From Opeltia flavorubescens (lineage: Eukaryota > Ascomycota > Lecanoromycetes > Teloschistales > Teloschistaceae), in assembly GCA_000442125.1 (NCBI GenBank), contig KE546979.1, positions 186,001-250,000 of the forward strand: a stretch of 64,000 bases of DNA, given 5' to 3'. Positions within the stretch are counted from its first letter, which is position 1, and every line of letters begins with the position of its first letter. Shown piece after piece: positions 1 through 9,890 of the stretch. The notes below the pieces were generated by a model. That model was not told the origin of the DNA, did no database searches, and saw only the letters and a list, made by a program, of their open reading frames with translations. The position numbers were made by a program, and so were the translations under genes.

Positions 1-721
1 AGTAATACCAGTAGTCGTCCAACAGCCAAAGCCCCACGCAAAACATCTGAAAAACGAAAAAGGGAGCCACCGCATGCTCTTTCCATAGTTCGGTAAAGGT
101 AGGCACGGGTATGTCGAAAGTATTATCGCCGTAATGCTGTCGTAGGTTATCAATCTCCTTCTCCGATTTCAGGCCTTTGGAAGCCTGGAAAGTCTTGATT
201 TCAGGTCTTGGGGTTTTGTCGATGTCGTACGAGAGAGGAGAAAAAGAGTCACGCGCTTCATTGTAAAGAAACCGCCGTTTTTGAAACAGGAACGTGAGGT
301 ATGATTTCCCTCCCCGATTTTCCATGGTCAAGGGGCAAATTTCGGCAGACCCTGAATTGGCGACAGGGATGACCTTGATTTGTTCAGCGATCAAGGCCTC
401 TGAGGCGGATGTAGAGGTGAAAAGTGTTTGTATATTGACGTTCCATTTGGTAGTAAGCCATAACAAAGATTGGACGCTGAAGATGGATCCGGCCCAGACA
501 AAGGTCCACTCAGAACCGTTGATGTACTTGGCGTAGCGCTCTTCTGAGAGGTAGAAGGCAAAGAATGCAGGCCATATGATTAAGAATGGCCAGATATAGG
601 TATGGAGGAACAGAGGAAGGGGGTGGTGAAGACTGGCTGATGCAATCTGGGGATTATCGACGAGACGTGGCCTGGGAAGCTGTCAGCACATATCATAGTC
701 GTAGGATAAAGAGGTTTACAT
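1..721 (-). CDS. SPF1: P5A-type ATPase Spf1 (ER), N-terminal part
   Basis: This is the N-terminal 224 residues of the endoplasmic-reticulum P5A ATPase (Spf1/Cod1, ATP13A1 family), which dislocates mislocalised transmembrane helices and keeps ER ion balance. The gene runs off the left edge. The family shows in the first membrane hairpin (IWPAFFAFYLSEERY), the WTFVWAGSIF segment, the FLFQKRRFLYN motif, and further on FDIPVPTF and EHAVAPFFVFQ before the second membrane region. Exon 2 is 1-671 and is open throughout. In that frame a stop lies just upstream and no Met occurs for about 110 codons, so the start must come by splicing. A 48-nt intron at 672-719 (GTAAAC..CTGAC..CAG) joins AT (721-720) to G (671) and creates ATG CCA CGT CTC, giving MPRLVDNP, which fits the family N-terminus. 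Gene identity is very firm; the split start is inferred. Confidence 0.9.
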
Positions 722-969
722 CTTGTTACACCTGTTCGCAAGATATTCAACACGGATGCTTGTCGAATTATCGTTGTGGTATCATCATGAGAAATGACAA
801 TGGAACTAAACGTTGAGGTCGGCCACACTCTTTCGCCGTCCCATCAGCTGCGTCTTGTTGTATTTAGCCCACCGTACCGCATTCCGCTCCGCTGGCTTGG
901 CAGATTACATGGGGAACATCGAGTCACATCAACAAAAGGCGAATCCCCCTGCCTTTTCAGACACAGACC

Positions 970-2947
970 ATGGAGCACAATGAGGAGAAGACCGCGGAAC
1001 TCCCTGAGAGGACTAAGACTCACAGTGATGCTATTGACGCTCAAAGCAATGCGAAATCAAAGAAAGCCTCCAAACCTGCGAAAGCTCCAAAAGCTGTAAA
1101 GGAACCCAAACCCCCACCGGTCAAGAAGGAGAAAGCCCCCAATGTACCGGCAGCTCCTATCGACCCTGATTCCATGTTCAAAGAGGGCTTCCTCAAGGCT
1201 GTCTTCAATGAGAAGTCATCAGAAAGCGTTGTAACTCGATTCCCCCCAGAACCCAATGGTTTTCTCCATATTGGTCATAGCAAAGCCATTGCCATTAACT
1301 TTGGCTTCGCGAGATACCATAAAGGTGTCTGCTATCTACGGTTTGATGACACAAATCCCGGAGCTGAAGAGGCAAAATACTTCACTGCAATTGAAGATAT
1401 TATCCAATGGCTTGGCTTTACCCCCTACAAGGTCACATACTCGAGCGACAATTTTGGGAAGCTTTACGAGCTAGCTGAATTTTTGATCCAAAAAGATGGG
1501 GCATACGTCTGCCATTGTACAGACACAGAGATAAAACTTCAAAGAGGAGGCGAAAGAGGCACTGCAGGCCCAAGATACCCATGCCCCCATCGCGATCGTC
1601 CACCAGAGGAGTCATTGACAGAGTTCCGAGCCATGAGAGATGGAAAATACAAGCCCAGGGAAGCTCTTCTGCGGATGAAGCAAGACATCACAGACGGCAA
1701 TCCCCAGATGTGGGATTTGGCGGCGTATCGAATACCTGAGAAACCAACACACCACCGTACAGGGGATAAGTGGAGGATATACCCTACATACGACTTCACC
1801 CACTGTCTTTGTGATAGTTTTGAAGACATATCTCATTCTCTATGCACCACCGAATTTCAGTTATCGAGAGTTTCCTACGAATGGCTTTGCGATGCCGTTG
1901 AGATATACAAGCCGATGCAACGAGAGTAAGAGCATGCGAAGCTGGACTTTTCATCACACCTTTTAAGCTAACCCGACGTCTAGGTACGGTCGACTCAATC
2001 TCACAGGCACAGTCCTCTCCAAGCGCAAGCTCTTAAAACTAGTCGAATCCAGCATCGTCCGTGGTTGGGACGACCCCCGCCTCTACACCCTCATCGCCCT
2101 CCGCCGCCGCGGTATTCCCCCCGGCGCCATCCTCTCCTTCGTCAACGAACTCGGCGTCTCCACCGCCCTCACAAACATCCAAATCGTCCGCTTCGAACAA
2201 TCCATCCGTCGCTACCTAGAACAGACCGTCCCCCGCCTCATGCTCATCCTCGACCCCATCCCCGTCATAATCTCAAACCTCCCCTCAGAATACTCAGAAA
2301 CCATCGAACTCCCCTTCTCGCCCAAAGACCCCAGCTTCGGCACCCACACCGTCACCTTCACGAAAACAATCTACATCGACCGCAGCGACTTCCGCGAAAC
2401 CGATAGCAAAGATTTCTTCCGCCTCGCGCCAGGGAAAGCAGTAGGATTACTCAAAGTCCCCTACCCAATAATTGCAACATCCTTCGACAAAGACGAATCC
2501 ACGGGAAAAGTGACCACCATCCACGCTACCTACGACCTCCCCGCCGACGGCACAACCGGATTCAAAAAACCAAAAACCTACATCCAATGGGTCGGGTCCG
2601 AGCACATAGAAGCCAAAGTCCGCATCTTCAACCCCCTATTCAAGTCCGAGAACCCGGATGCCGCAGAAGGTGGGTTTCTCAACGATATAAATCCGAATAG
2701 CGAAGAACTCTACCCGAACGCGAAGATTGAGACTGGGCTCGAGGAGATTCGAAAAAGGGCGCCGTGGCCGGAGGAGGAGGGGGAGAAAGGTGTGAAGAAT
2801 GGGGAGGCGGGGTGGGAGACGGTGAGGTTTCAGGGGTTGAGGGTGGGGTATTTCTGTATGGATGGGTATTCTGGTGAGGGGGAGGGGGGAAAGGTGGTGT
2901 TAAATCGGATTGTGAGTTTGAAGGAGGATGCTGGGAAGGGGAGTTGA
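970..2947 (+). CDS. GLN4: Glutaminyl-tRNA synthetase (GlnRS)
   Basis: Cytosolic class I synthetase that charges tRNA-Gln. Exons are 970-1925 and 1984-2947, with a 58-nt intron (GTAAGA..CTAAC..TAG) splitting a Glu codon in the conserved [13 protein letters not shown] stretch; the product has 639 residues. The HIGH motif is at residues 100-103 and the KMSKS-type loop reads VLSKR near 329-333. [17 protein letters not shown] and LRFDDTNP are typical of the GlnRS/GluRS catalytic fold, and the beta-barrel anticodon domain follows. The first 65 or so residues are Lys/Pro/Ala-rich and replace the roughly 200-residue N-terminal domain of yeast Gln4. Codon use changes towards C-rich in exon 2 and towards G-rich near the 3' end, without any frame break. 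It is transcribed divergently from SPF1, with about 250 bp between the two starts. Confidence 0.95.
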
Positions 2948-3442
2948 GTATCTCGAGGGAGATAAAGGTGAGACATGATGTGTGGGAATAGAAGCATCTT
3001 GCTTTGAAAGAATGGCTTCAGCAGGGAGATTATGTTTTAGGGTGTCGATGATCATGTGCTGGTGCAAACGGGAGGTCGCTCTAGGAGTCTCTTGGGAGAA
3101 TTGATGGAAGGCAGTTCATTCGTAAACCACGTCTACGGGTTGCTTAATCCTCCTTTTTTGCGTCCCGTCGCAGACAGACGCTAGAGACGTCGTAATATCG
3201 TCTGATCAGAGAGCTTAATATCGATCGCTTCCTGTGCTTCGTAAGGTCAATCCATATGTCTAAGCTTTCCCTTCAACTCTAATCTGAAACTCCAATGATA
3301 GACATACCCGGCTCACTCCTGATCACTGAGAAGATGTAACCTCACGAACGCAAGACCCAAACTAGAAGAGAGAGAGCAATGAAATCATATCATCATGTAT
3401 TACTCGCCCCCTACCTATGCTCCATATATGAAAAAGAACCCA
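2948..3442. other. 3'-3' intergenic spacer
   Basis: Space between the convergent 3' ends of the GlnRS and eIF2alpha genes. I see no open frame with coding character; it should hold the two 3' UTRs. Confidence 0.6.
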
Positions 3443-4602
3443 TCATATCGTCTCCGCCACCACCCCCTCATCACTCTCACTCAAACTCTCATCCCCACTA
3501 ACCTCCATATTCTCCCTCTCCCTCTTCTCCATCAACGCCTGCAGCTCCGCATCATCATTCTCCGTCACCGCCTTCGGCGCCATCTTCGTCACACACCCGC
3601 CCCCATTCCCCCTAATATTGCCCTCAATCTCCTTAATCGCCTCCTCCAACGTCGAGATCCCTGTACTTTTTTCCAAACATTGTGAAGTGAGGACGTAAAG
3701 GGGCGGAGAGACGAGTTTCACCTTCACTTGTGTGTCGGGGGTATTTTTTGCTTCGGCGCAGCGGAGGGCGTTTTTGACGGCGTCGATGCCTTCGTAGCCG
3801 AAACAGGTGACTTCGACGTCGGCGCGGACTTTTGTTGGTTGGGGGGTTAGGCGCTTGGAGATGTAGGTTTGGAGTTCGGTTTGGACGACTTGGGAGGGGA
3901 AGTGTACTTCGTTCCAGACTTCGGGGTTGCTATATGTAGAAATGGAGGTTAGCAGCGGGCGCAAAGCTTGATGGGACAAGGGTGAGAGGAATCACGTACG
4001 TGATAGAGAGCTTGAAAGCATCAACAGCGTGCCCGTATTTCTTATTCAATGGCCAGCCGATGTCGGCGTAGAGAGTTTCCATGGGCGTTTTCGTCTTTTC
4101 GGCTACATGCCGCATTATTGACGCTACCATCTTGCCCTTGTTGAACCGTTCTTCGCATTTGATGATGTCTTCGGGTGATACACGACGCTTTGAGAGATCG
4201 ATGTAGCCTTTCATGTCCGTCAGACTTATGAACACCGCAGCGGTGTTGAGGCAGTATACCCTTTTCCTTGTCCACTCGAAGCACAACCACGACTTCATTC
4301 CGCCCGACTCGAATGAGCTTTTGTATGCTTCGTATCCGACGTCTCGAGAGTTCTGAGAGAAGAATCATGCCATCGATATTGTCGTATTCGAGCAATTTGA
4401 CGTATGCGCCCATCTCTGCTATCTGTTCACACTTGAGCACTTGCTGAGCAACGCGAGCGGAGGGTGACTGACTTGCTTGACCTGCAAGAACCATTAGCCA
4501 ATTCTGACGGAAGCAGAGAGATTGTCTGCGTACATTGACCATTACGAAGCTGTCAATCTCGGGGTACTTCTCCTCGTAGAAACGGCAATTTGTTAACGAC
4601 AT
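3443..4602 (-). CDS. SUI2: Translation initiation factor eIF2 alpha
   Basis: Alpha subunit of eIF2, which with GTP brings Met-tRNAi to the 40S subunit and is the target of eIF2alpha kinases. Exons are 4534-4602, 4473-4481, 4260-4422, 4000-4207 and 3443-3929, giving 311 residues, the usual length. The S1-type beta-barrel is followed by the helical domain and the C-terminal alpha-beta domain ([17 protein letters not shown]). The regulatory serine lies in [12 protein letters not shown] and is Ser52 counting the initiator Met (classical Ser51). Exon 2 is only 9 nt (Val-Lys-Gln), between introns of 52 and 50 nt. Skipping it would delete a conserved strand of the S1 fold, and including it keeps Ser51 numbering exact. 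The start gives [10 protein letters not shown], the family N-terminus; an in-frame ATG seven codons upstream is less likely. Confidence 0.95.
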
Positions 4603-5276
4603 TCTGGCGGCTGCTTGGCTCACGAGAACAGACAGAAGTGCGCAGGGTATTCAAGTAGTAGGGGATCTAATTTTCCAACCGGTATATTTGAAGAAGACTC
4701 GATTGTGAAAGGCTTAAGAAGGTTGATCGTCAGGAAGTGAAAGTATGAAGATGTGGGAGTCACAATGGAAAAGGAAGTTTGTCCCGAGCATCCTCGTAGG
4801 GCTGAACTTTGCCCTCGATGCCAGGCCTTGCCTGAAATCCGTTCTCATCGTATTCCATCCTGCACCTAATAATGATCTCTCCTAGATTCTCTACCTGCTA
4901 TATGAACAGAAGACCCAATTTCGATGACTCGCTAGCTCATCTTGGGATTCTTTGCTTCATACAATGTTTTTCGATCTCCGATCTAGTCGTAACAGCTACA
5001 TGCGAAATTTCTCATACCTAGAGCTCATGCGATCGCTAATTCGAAAAATATGCCTTGAGACAGCTTCAGTTCGTAAATAAACAGAGCAGAAACAATCGCA
5101 AAACGGTGTAAGCGACCCATACTTCGCCCCATGTTTCGCAATCTGTTTTGTCGGATATCAGGCCGTTGCATGTTCCCCCAAAGCTTAAAAGCGTTCTTGC
5201 ATCCTCTACATGCCAATGTATTCTCCTAGCGAATGTAAAGCGTGGGGAGGCCTGCCGGCAACCGACGCGTAGTAGA
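4603..5276. other. Divergent promoter region
   Basis: About 670 bp between the divergent eIF2alpha gene and the secreted-protein gene. It should contain both promoters. Short open frames here look like chance. Confidence 0.5.
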
Positions 5277-6174
5277 ATGGCTGCATCTCCATTAATGTAT
5301 CTTCTATCATTTATCATATGCATCGTTTCCCCAATATTAGCATCTCCTGTCAACTATCTCGAGACTGCGAAAAGAGACTTGTTCAAGCGCGCCTACTATG
5401 TATGTACCTTGCAGGATCCATCCATAACCCCGCTGACAAATTCCTAAGGAGTTGTACTGCCCCTTCTTATTACCCAATCCTCCCCCAGCTCCTCTTGTCG
5501 TGAGCCTTGGTATGCGGTCCTTTTTAGACCCCGAGACTGGATTCCTTGCGCTCGATTTGCGTGACTACGCGACCGGGGAGGGAGATATCACAGACATCCT
5601 GTACACAAGCGACCAGTTGTGCGATCGAGCCGGATGCCGTTGTGTTGGCTCCACGATGCTTTGTTCTATCGAAGGCACTCGATTCTACAACTCCGCCATC
5701 AGCGCCCTCTACCACGAGAAATGCGCCTCTCGCTGTCGTTGCGTCGAGGAAATCGATTCAGATCCGGATTCCGATACTACATGGTCATCAGCCGGTTCTG
5801 CAGCGTCATCAGATGGGGAATCCGATGGACAGCCTGGCGGCGGGTCTGATGGGGAAGATAATGGATCCGAATATTCCGACGATTCCATCTACGATCATTG
5901 GGCCCACAACATGGCCGTCATCCGAGCTAACTACGACCATGGAAAGGCGAAAAACCCCGTCCATGACAAGACATGCCTACCGAGCAGACTGGGCCAATGT
6001 AACAGTTGCATGGCTGGACCAGCAGCGGGGTGGACGTTGAAATCCACCGATTGCTGCCCTGAGTATTCTCTAGAGACTATCACCCCGCAAGAAGCCTTCA
6101 CGCAATTTGCGATGCCTGTCAGTATACTTATCACTAATCATATTTCCGTGGGAGTTTGCATGCCGATTGGATGA
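5277..6174 (+). CDS. Secreted cysteine-rich protein, unknown function
   Basis: Exons 5277-5399 and 5449-6174 (49-nt intron, GTATGT..CTGAC..AAG) give 282 residues. The N-terminus is a typical signal peptide (hydrophobic LLSFIICIVSPILA, then Ser-Pro), followed by AKRDLFKR, two Lys-Arg sites of the kind cut by Kex2. The mature part has a Cys-rich section (CDRAGCRCVG, CASRCRCVEE), a strongly acidic Asp/Ser/Gly linker around residues 145-195, and a C-terminal part with LGQCNSCMAGP and DCCPE. I do not recognise a named family. The last codons read through a possible donor (GTCAGT near 6118), so the true C-terminus could lie on a further exon that I cannot place. A secreted or effector-like role is inference from signal peptide and cysteines only. 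Confidence 0.65.
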
Positions 6175-7575
6175 GTGAGAATGCTGGAGGATCTATCGTT
6201 CCTCTCCTCTTCTTGTGTTGAATTTATCGATGATACCACCATTTAGACAAATCGATACCACATTTTAGACACCCTGTGAGTACATGCCTTTGTGCATAAT
6301 TCTCTGCATGATTATCTCTGATTCATAATCATAGCCTGGCGCTCCCCATTTTCAAAGAATAAGAAAGGTGGGAAAGGGCTTCAAAATACGAATCTAGAGA
6401 TAGCACATTGAAATGCGCAGCCATCGAGGAGCTTGTACCAAAACCAGAAGACCACAAACAACGCTAGGGAATAAAGATATTTACCCATTATCCTAAAATA
6501 TCCTTCCTCTAAGTGCCCTTCAGAAAATGTTGCTTGGAGTCAGTTTCTATTACCCCTTTGCCGTATGCAGCCGGTTTCTCGGGTGTCAGCATGCCTCGTC
6601 GAATTCTCCCCAAGGGCTGTTACTCGGAAATCTTATCTCTAGACTCAAGAATTGATCTTTCACAACCTCCTGCAGCATCGAAACGCATTCAATAAATGAA
6701 TGAGGTATATATATATATATATCTGCAAGTGCCCGTTCCGTAGCTTATTTAATATCTCCACAACGCCAGACAAATCTATCCTCGAGTTATCTCCCTTGAG
6801 AAACCTCCTTTTTCGTCAACTTCATTGATCTTCGTAGCTTTGTATATCAGTGTTGCTATATATATTCAGCCAGAGGCCTCTCTTTCATCATCATGTTTTC
6901 AAAAGGTCATACACAGATTCTTGGGGTCAGGAAAAAGGTTCTACCGTTGCTAGCATGGAGATAAACATTATGATCAGAAGAATCCAGTGCGGATTTAGTG
7001 TAGCTGTGGGAGATGTTTATTATGTGTGTGTATTTGGTTTTAGTATGCATACCGGAACGGGCAAGTCTTTAGCAAAGCGAATTAGATCGATTTCGCGTCC
7101 CCTTGAATTTTCGTGGGCGAATGTGCGTAAGGGTATGTGTATGATGCTGGAAGCGTATGTGCTGGATCAACTTAAGGATTTGCGACCAAGTTGGGTTAAA
7201 AGTCCATTGGGGTACTTGGAAGTGATACGTTGGTCTTTCACATGATTCTGTGCTTGCCTAGCTGCCTTACGTATATTACAGAGCGCTATGACACTGCCAT
7301 GGAGGATGTTTCTAATTGCCAAGTTCACGCAATATTGACGAGTCTCATATTCTCACGTACAAGATACTATCTCGCTTATCCTAAGCCGGTAACCCCTTCT
7401 CACAGTCGGAGATTGCGCATCATGGTCAGGTGGCCATTCACAACCCCAGATTGCCAAGACTCCTTCTTCTCTACAACTTGACCTTAGAGTCAAGTCTATC
7501 GAAAACCCAAGGCTGCTTTTCTGGAAAAGCTACCATAGCGACCTAAAATGATCTCTCAGCACAAATTGTCACTAT
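6175..7575. other. Intergenic DNA with an AT microsatellite
   Basis: No convincing gene. A short (TA)n run lies near 6705-6722. The longest open frame (6850-7245, +) shows no family motif, signal peptide or splice structure, and I treat it as chance. Confidence 0.5.
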
Positions 7576-8066
7576 TCAAGAGATCTCGGAAGAGCGAACC
7601 CAGGGCGGATAGATGCGCTCCAACGCCGGCGCGACCGAGAAGTCCTTATTATCTGCAACCAAGATACTTCAGATGGTTAGGTCAGAATTTGGCAGGGAGA
7701 TGCCGAGAAACATACACGAACTTGCCCTCGTCATATTCGTGCTTTTCGATATTGAAATACCGTGTGGTCGTGGTCGGCATAAGTTTGTTGTTCATACGAG
7801 GTTCGCCATCGTAGGAAACATAGGTGCCAGGGTTTGGAAATAGAAATGTATAGCCTTTGCCAGTAACGTACTTGACGCTGATCTGTGCCTATTAGAGCTT
7901 GGACGTTTGGCTATACGTGGGGCTCGGTGGTATGTACTTTCGAGGCGTCTGGCCCCAAAGAGCCCCGAGGGAGTAGACTCAGAATGCGTCCTTCACCTGC
8001 ATTGGTGATGTCGCCACCACCAAAAGGAAGTGAGATAGAGTATAGGCCATCTGGAATTGTAGCCAT
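7576..8066 (-). CDS. Small beta-trefoil-like protein (candidate protease inhibitor or lectin)
   Basis: Three exons are proposed: 7938-8066, 7718-7882 and 7576-7644, about 120 residues. Exon 1 opens with MATIPDGLYSI, and exon 2 has KYVTGKGYTFLFPNPGTYV and RYFNIEKHEYDEGKF. These alternating short strands and the opening I-P-x-G-x-Y recall fungal beta-trefoil inhibitors of the I66/mycospin type. That likeness is from memory and weak. Intron 1 (55 nt, GTACAT..CTAAT..CAG) is good. The second junction is unsure: a strong GTATGT donor exists but breaks the frame with the better acceptor, so I used GTGTAT..AAG, which keeps FSVAPALERIYPPWV in frame. A decayed gene is therefore possible. Confidence 0.4.
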
Positions 8067-9890
8067 TGTGCTTCTAGCGGTGCCGGTAGCGGTGTATGGA
8101 AGGAGGTGAAATAAATTTCTGGGAATCTGGTACTCAAAGGAATGAGTTTAGAGAGGATCACAATACTTGGATGCGAGCTGAATTTGTACATTCCCGGTCG
8201 AGCTCGGTGACGGGTTTGGTTCTTTGACTAGTCTACGCAACATAGCTCGGTCGAAAGTCCCACATTTCGTTGACCATAGCATACCGAGCTCTTTGTGTCA
8301 TAGGCATATGCAATGGTTCCGGCGGTCTCATCCACAACATTTAGATTCTAAAGTATTGGCCTATGTTGCATTGCCATGCATGTCAAAGGCCAGCTAGGGC
8401 TACGGCGCGCAGTAGTTGCGATCGATTGTCGTCGACTCTATATTAGCGCTTCATGATGGGCGAGAAGATCTGTTGAATGCTGCCAGGAACGACGAAGTTC
8501 GGAGTCCTGCAGGATCTTGTTCATCTCGGACATCCTCGCGCCTGTGTTCGATATGCGCCTAATCTTCTAGCGCGCAGCATGCAGGCCGCTGTAGATTTTC
8601 TGGCATGACACATAGCGGATGCTCGATCTGATTCGTTCCATGCAGATATGGCAGACGCCGTCTTACAAAGCTGCCATTGCAACACTCCATAATTATTGGA
8701 TGCGTCGTTCCCCACAAAATTCCACATGATGATCTGCGACGCCCATGATGCCGCACTTGAATGGTGCTTTGCATGCATACCAACCACATGCATGACCCGA
8801 ATGTAGTAAGACTAGTCGATAAGATCACGACTTCTGGGGCTCTCTTCTTGGCCTCTGACTTGGTGAGTGGCAATCTGGTTATTGTACCAGTAGGAACAAA
8901 GTCTTGATGTGTCAACGGTATATGATGTTAGCAAGGCTCGTTTATAGGAGGATACCTCGATTGCGGTATTACTGTCACCCTCATATGTAACGATAGTTCG
9001 AATTGCATCCTAAATTGCTTCGAGGAATCAACATTGCATCAGGGTCAGACATGAGGAAAGTCTGAGCCTGGCCGTGAATAACCCGAAAGATTGAGGCTAA
9101 GGAACAACACATGAAATTGTGATTTCGAGTCTAGGATAGAGACCAGATGGCGGCGGCCGAGTCATTATGCAAAAGACAGCCGAGATTTACCCGACCGCTA
9201 GTCTTTTTTCGGTGATCATCCATCAATAATCTCCAACTCCTTGGCATTGACTTCCCCTGATTCCATCTCGATCTAACGACTCAGGCAAGTCGATACCACG
9301 ACTCCCGAAAATTGGACATGTGTTTTTGATTGGCCATTGTTCATATGACTAGAGCAGTTTCATTTGAGGAATGGTAGAGAATTAATGATTGTCTGTAATT
9401 ATAGGTGAAATTTCTAGGATTCTTGTCACACTCAGGCTTGTTGAAGGTTTAGGTTAAAAACTATGAGCTGCGTCAGACAGAGTTCAGAAGACATCTAAAA
9501 TGCTTGGCTAAATCTACGACAACAGGTTCGTCGTTTTAATTTCTAAACTCTGACGTTCAAGGCGGTCACGTTGCTCTTTGACGGAGTCAGCATGATTCTT
9601 GTCTCATTACACGACGCCATTAATAAGATCCCGAGGAACATTGAGAAGAAAGATGATGGCATTGATTTTCTGTAGACAACGACAGCCGTAGCAGGCGGCG
9701 AACTCATTCTTGGAGCCAATCGCAGCCATTATTGAACTAGGATCAGCGCTCTATGTACACAGGTCTCCATCTGCTCCCTTCCATTCTTGGCTTGTACCGA
9801 TCATTTCGCTTGCCAGGATGTGTCACATAGCCAAAGCAGTTTTCATAGCATCTGGGATCCAAAGCCTCATCCAACGATAACCTCACTGAT
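8067..9890. other. Intergenic DNA, no gene seen
   Basis: About 1.8 kb. Open frames here (for example 8559-8915, -) are short, overlap each other and lack motifs. It may contain decayed sequence, but nothing can be named. Confidence 0.45.

Noticed and set aside
6850-7245. 131-codon plus-strand open frame
   Set aside because: No motif, no splice signals, no signal peptide; base composition like the surrounding spacer.
7883-7916. 34-nt intron in the beta-trefoil-like gene
   Set aside because: Too short for a fungal intron; the overlapping 55-nt version with donor GTACAT is in phase and preferred.
9400-9430. Short likeness to an 18S rRNA segment (GGTGAAATTTCTAGGAT)
   Set aside because: Only about 17 nt, with changes; the flanks do not match rRNA.
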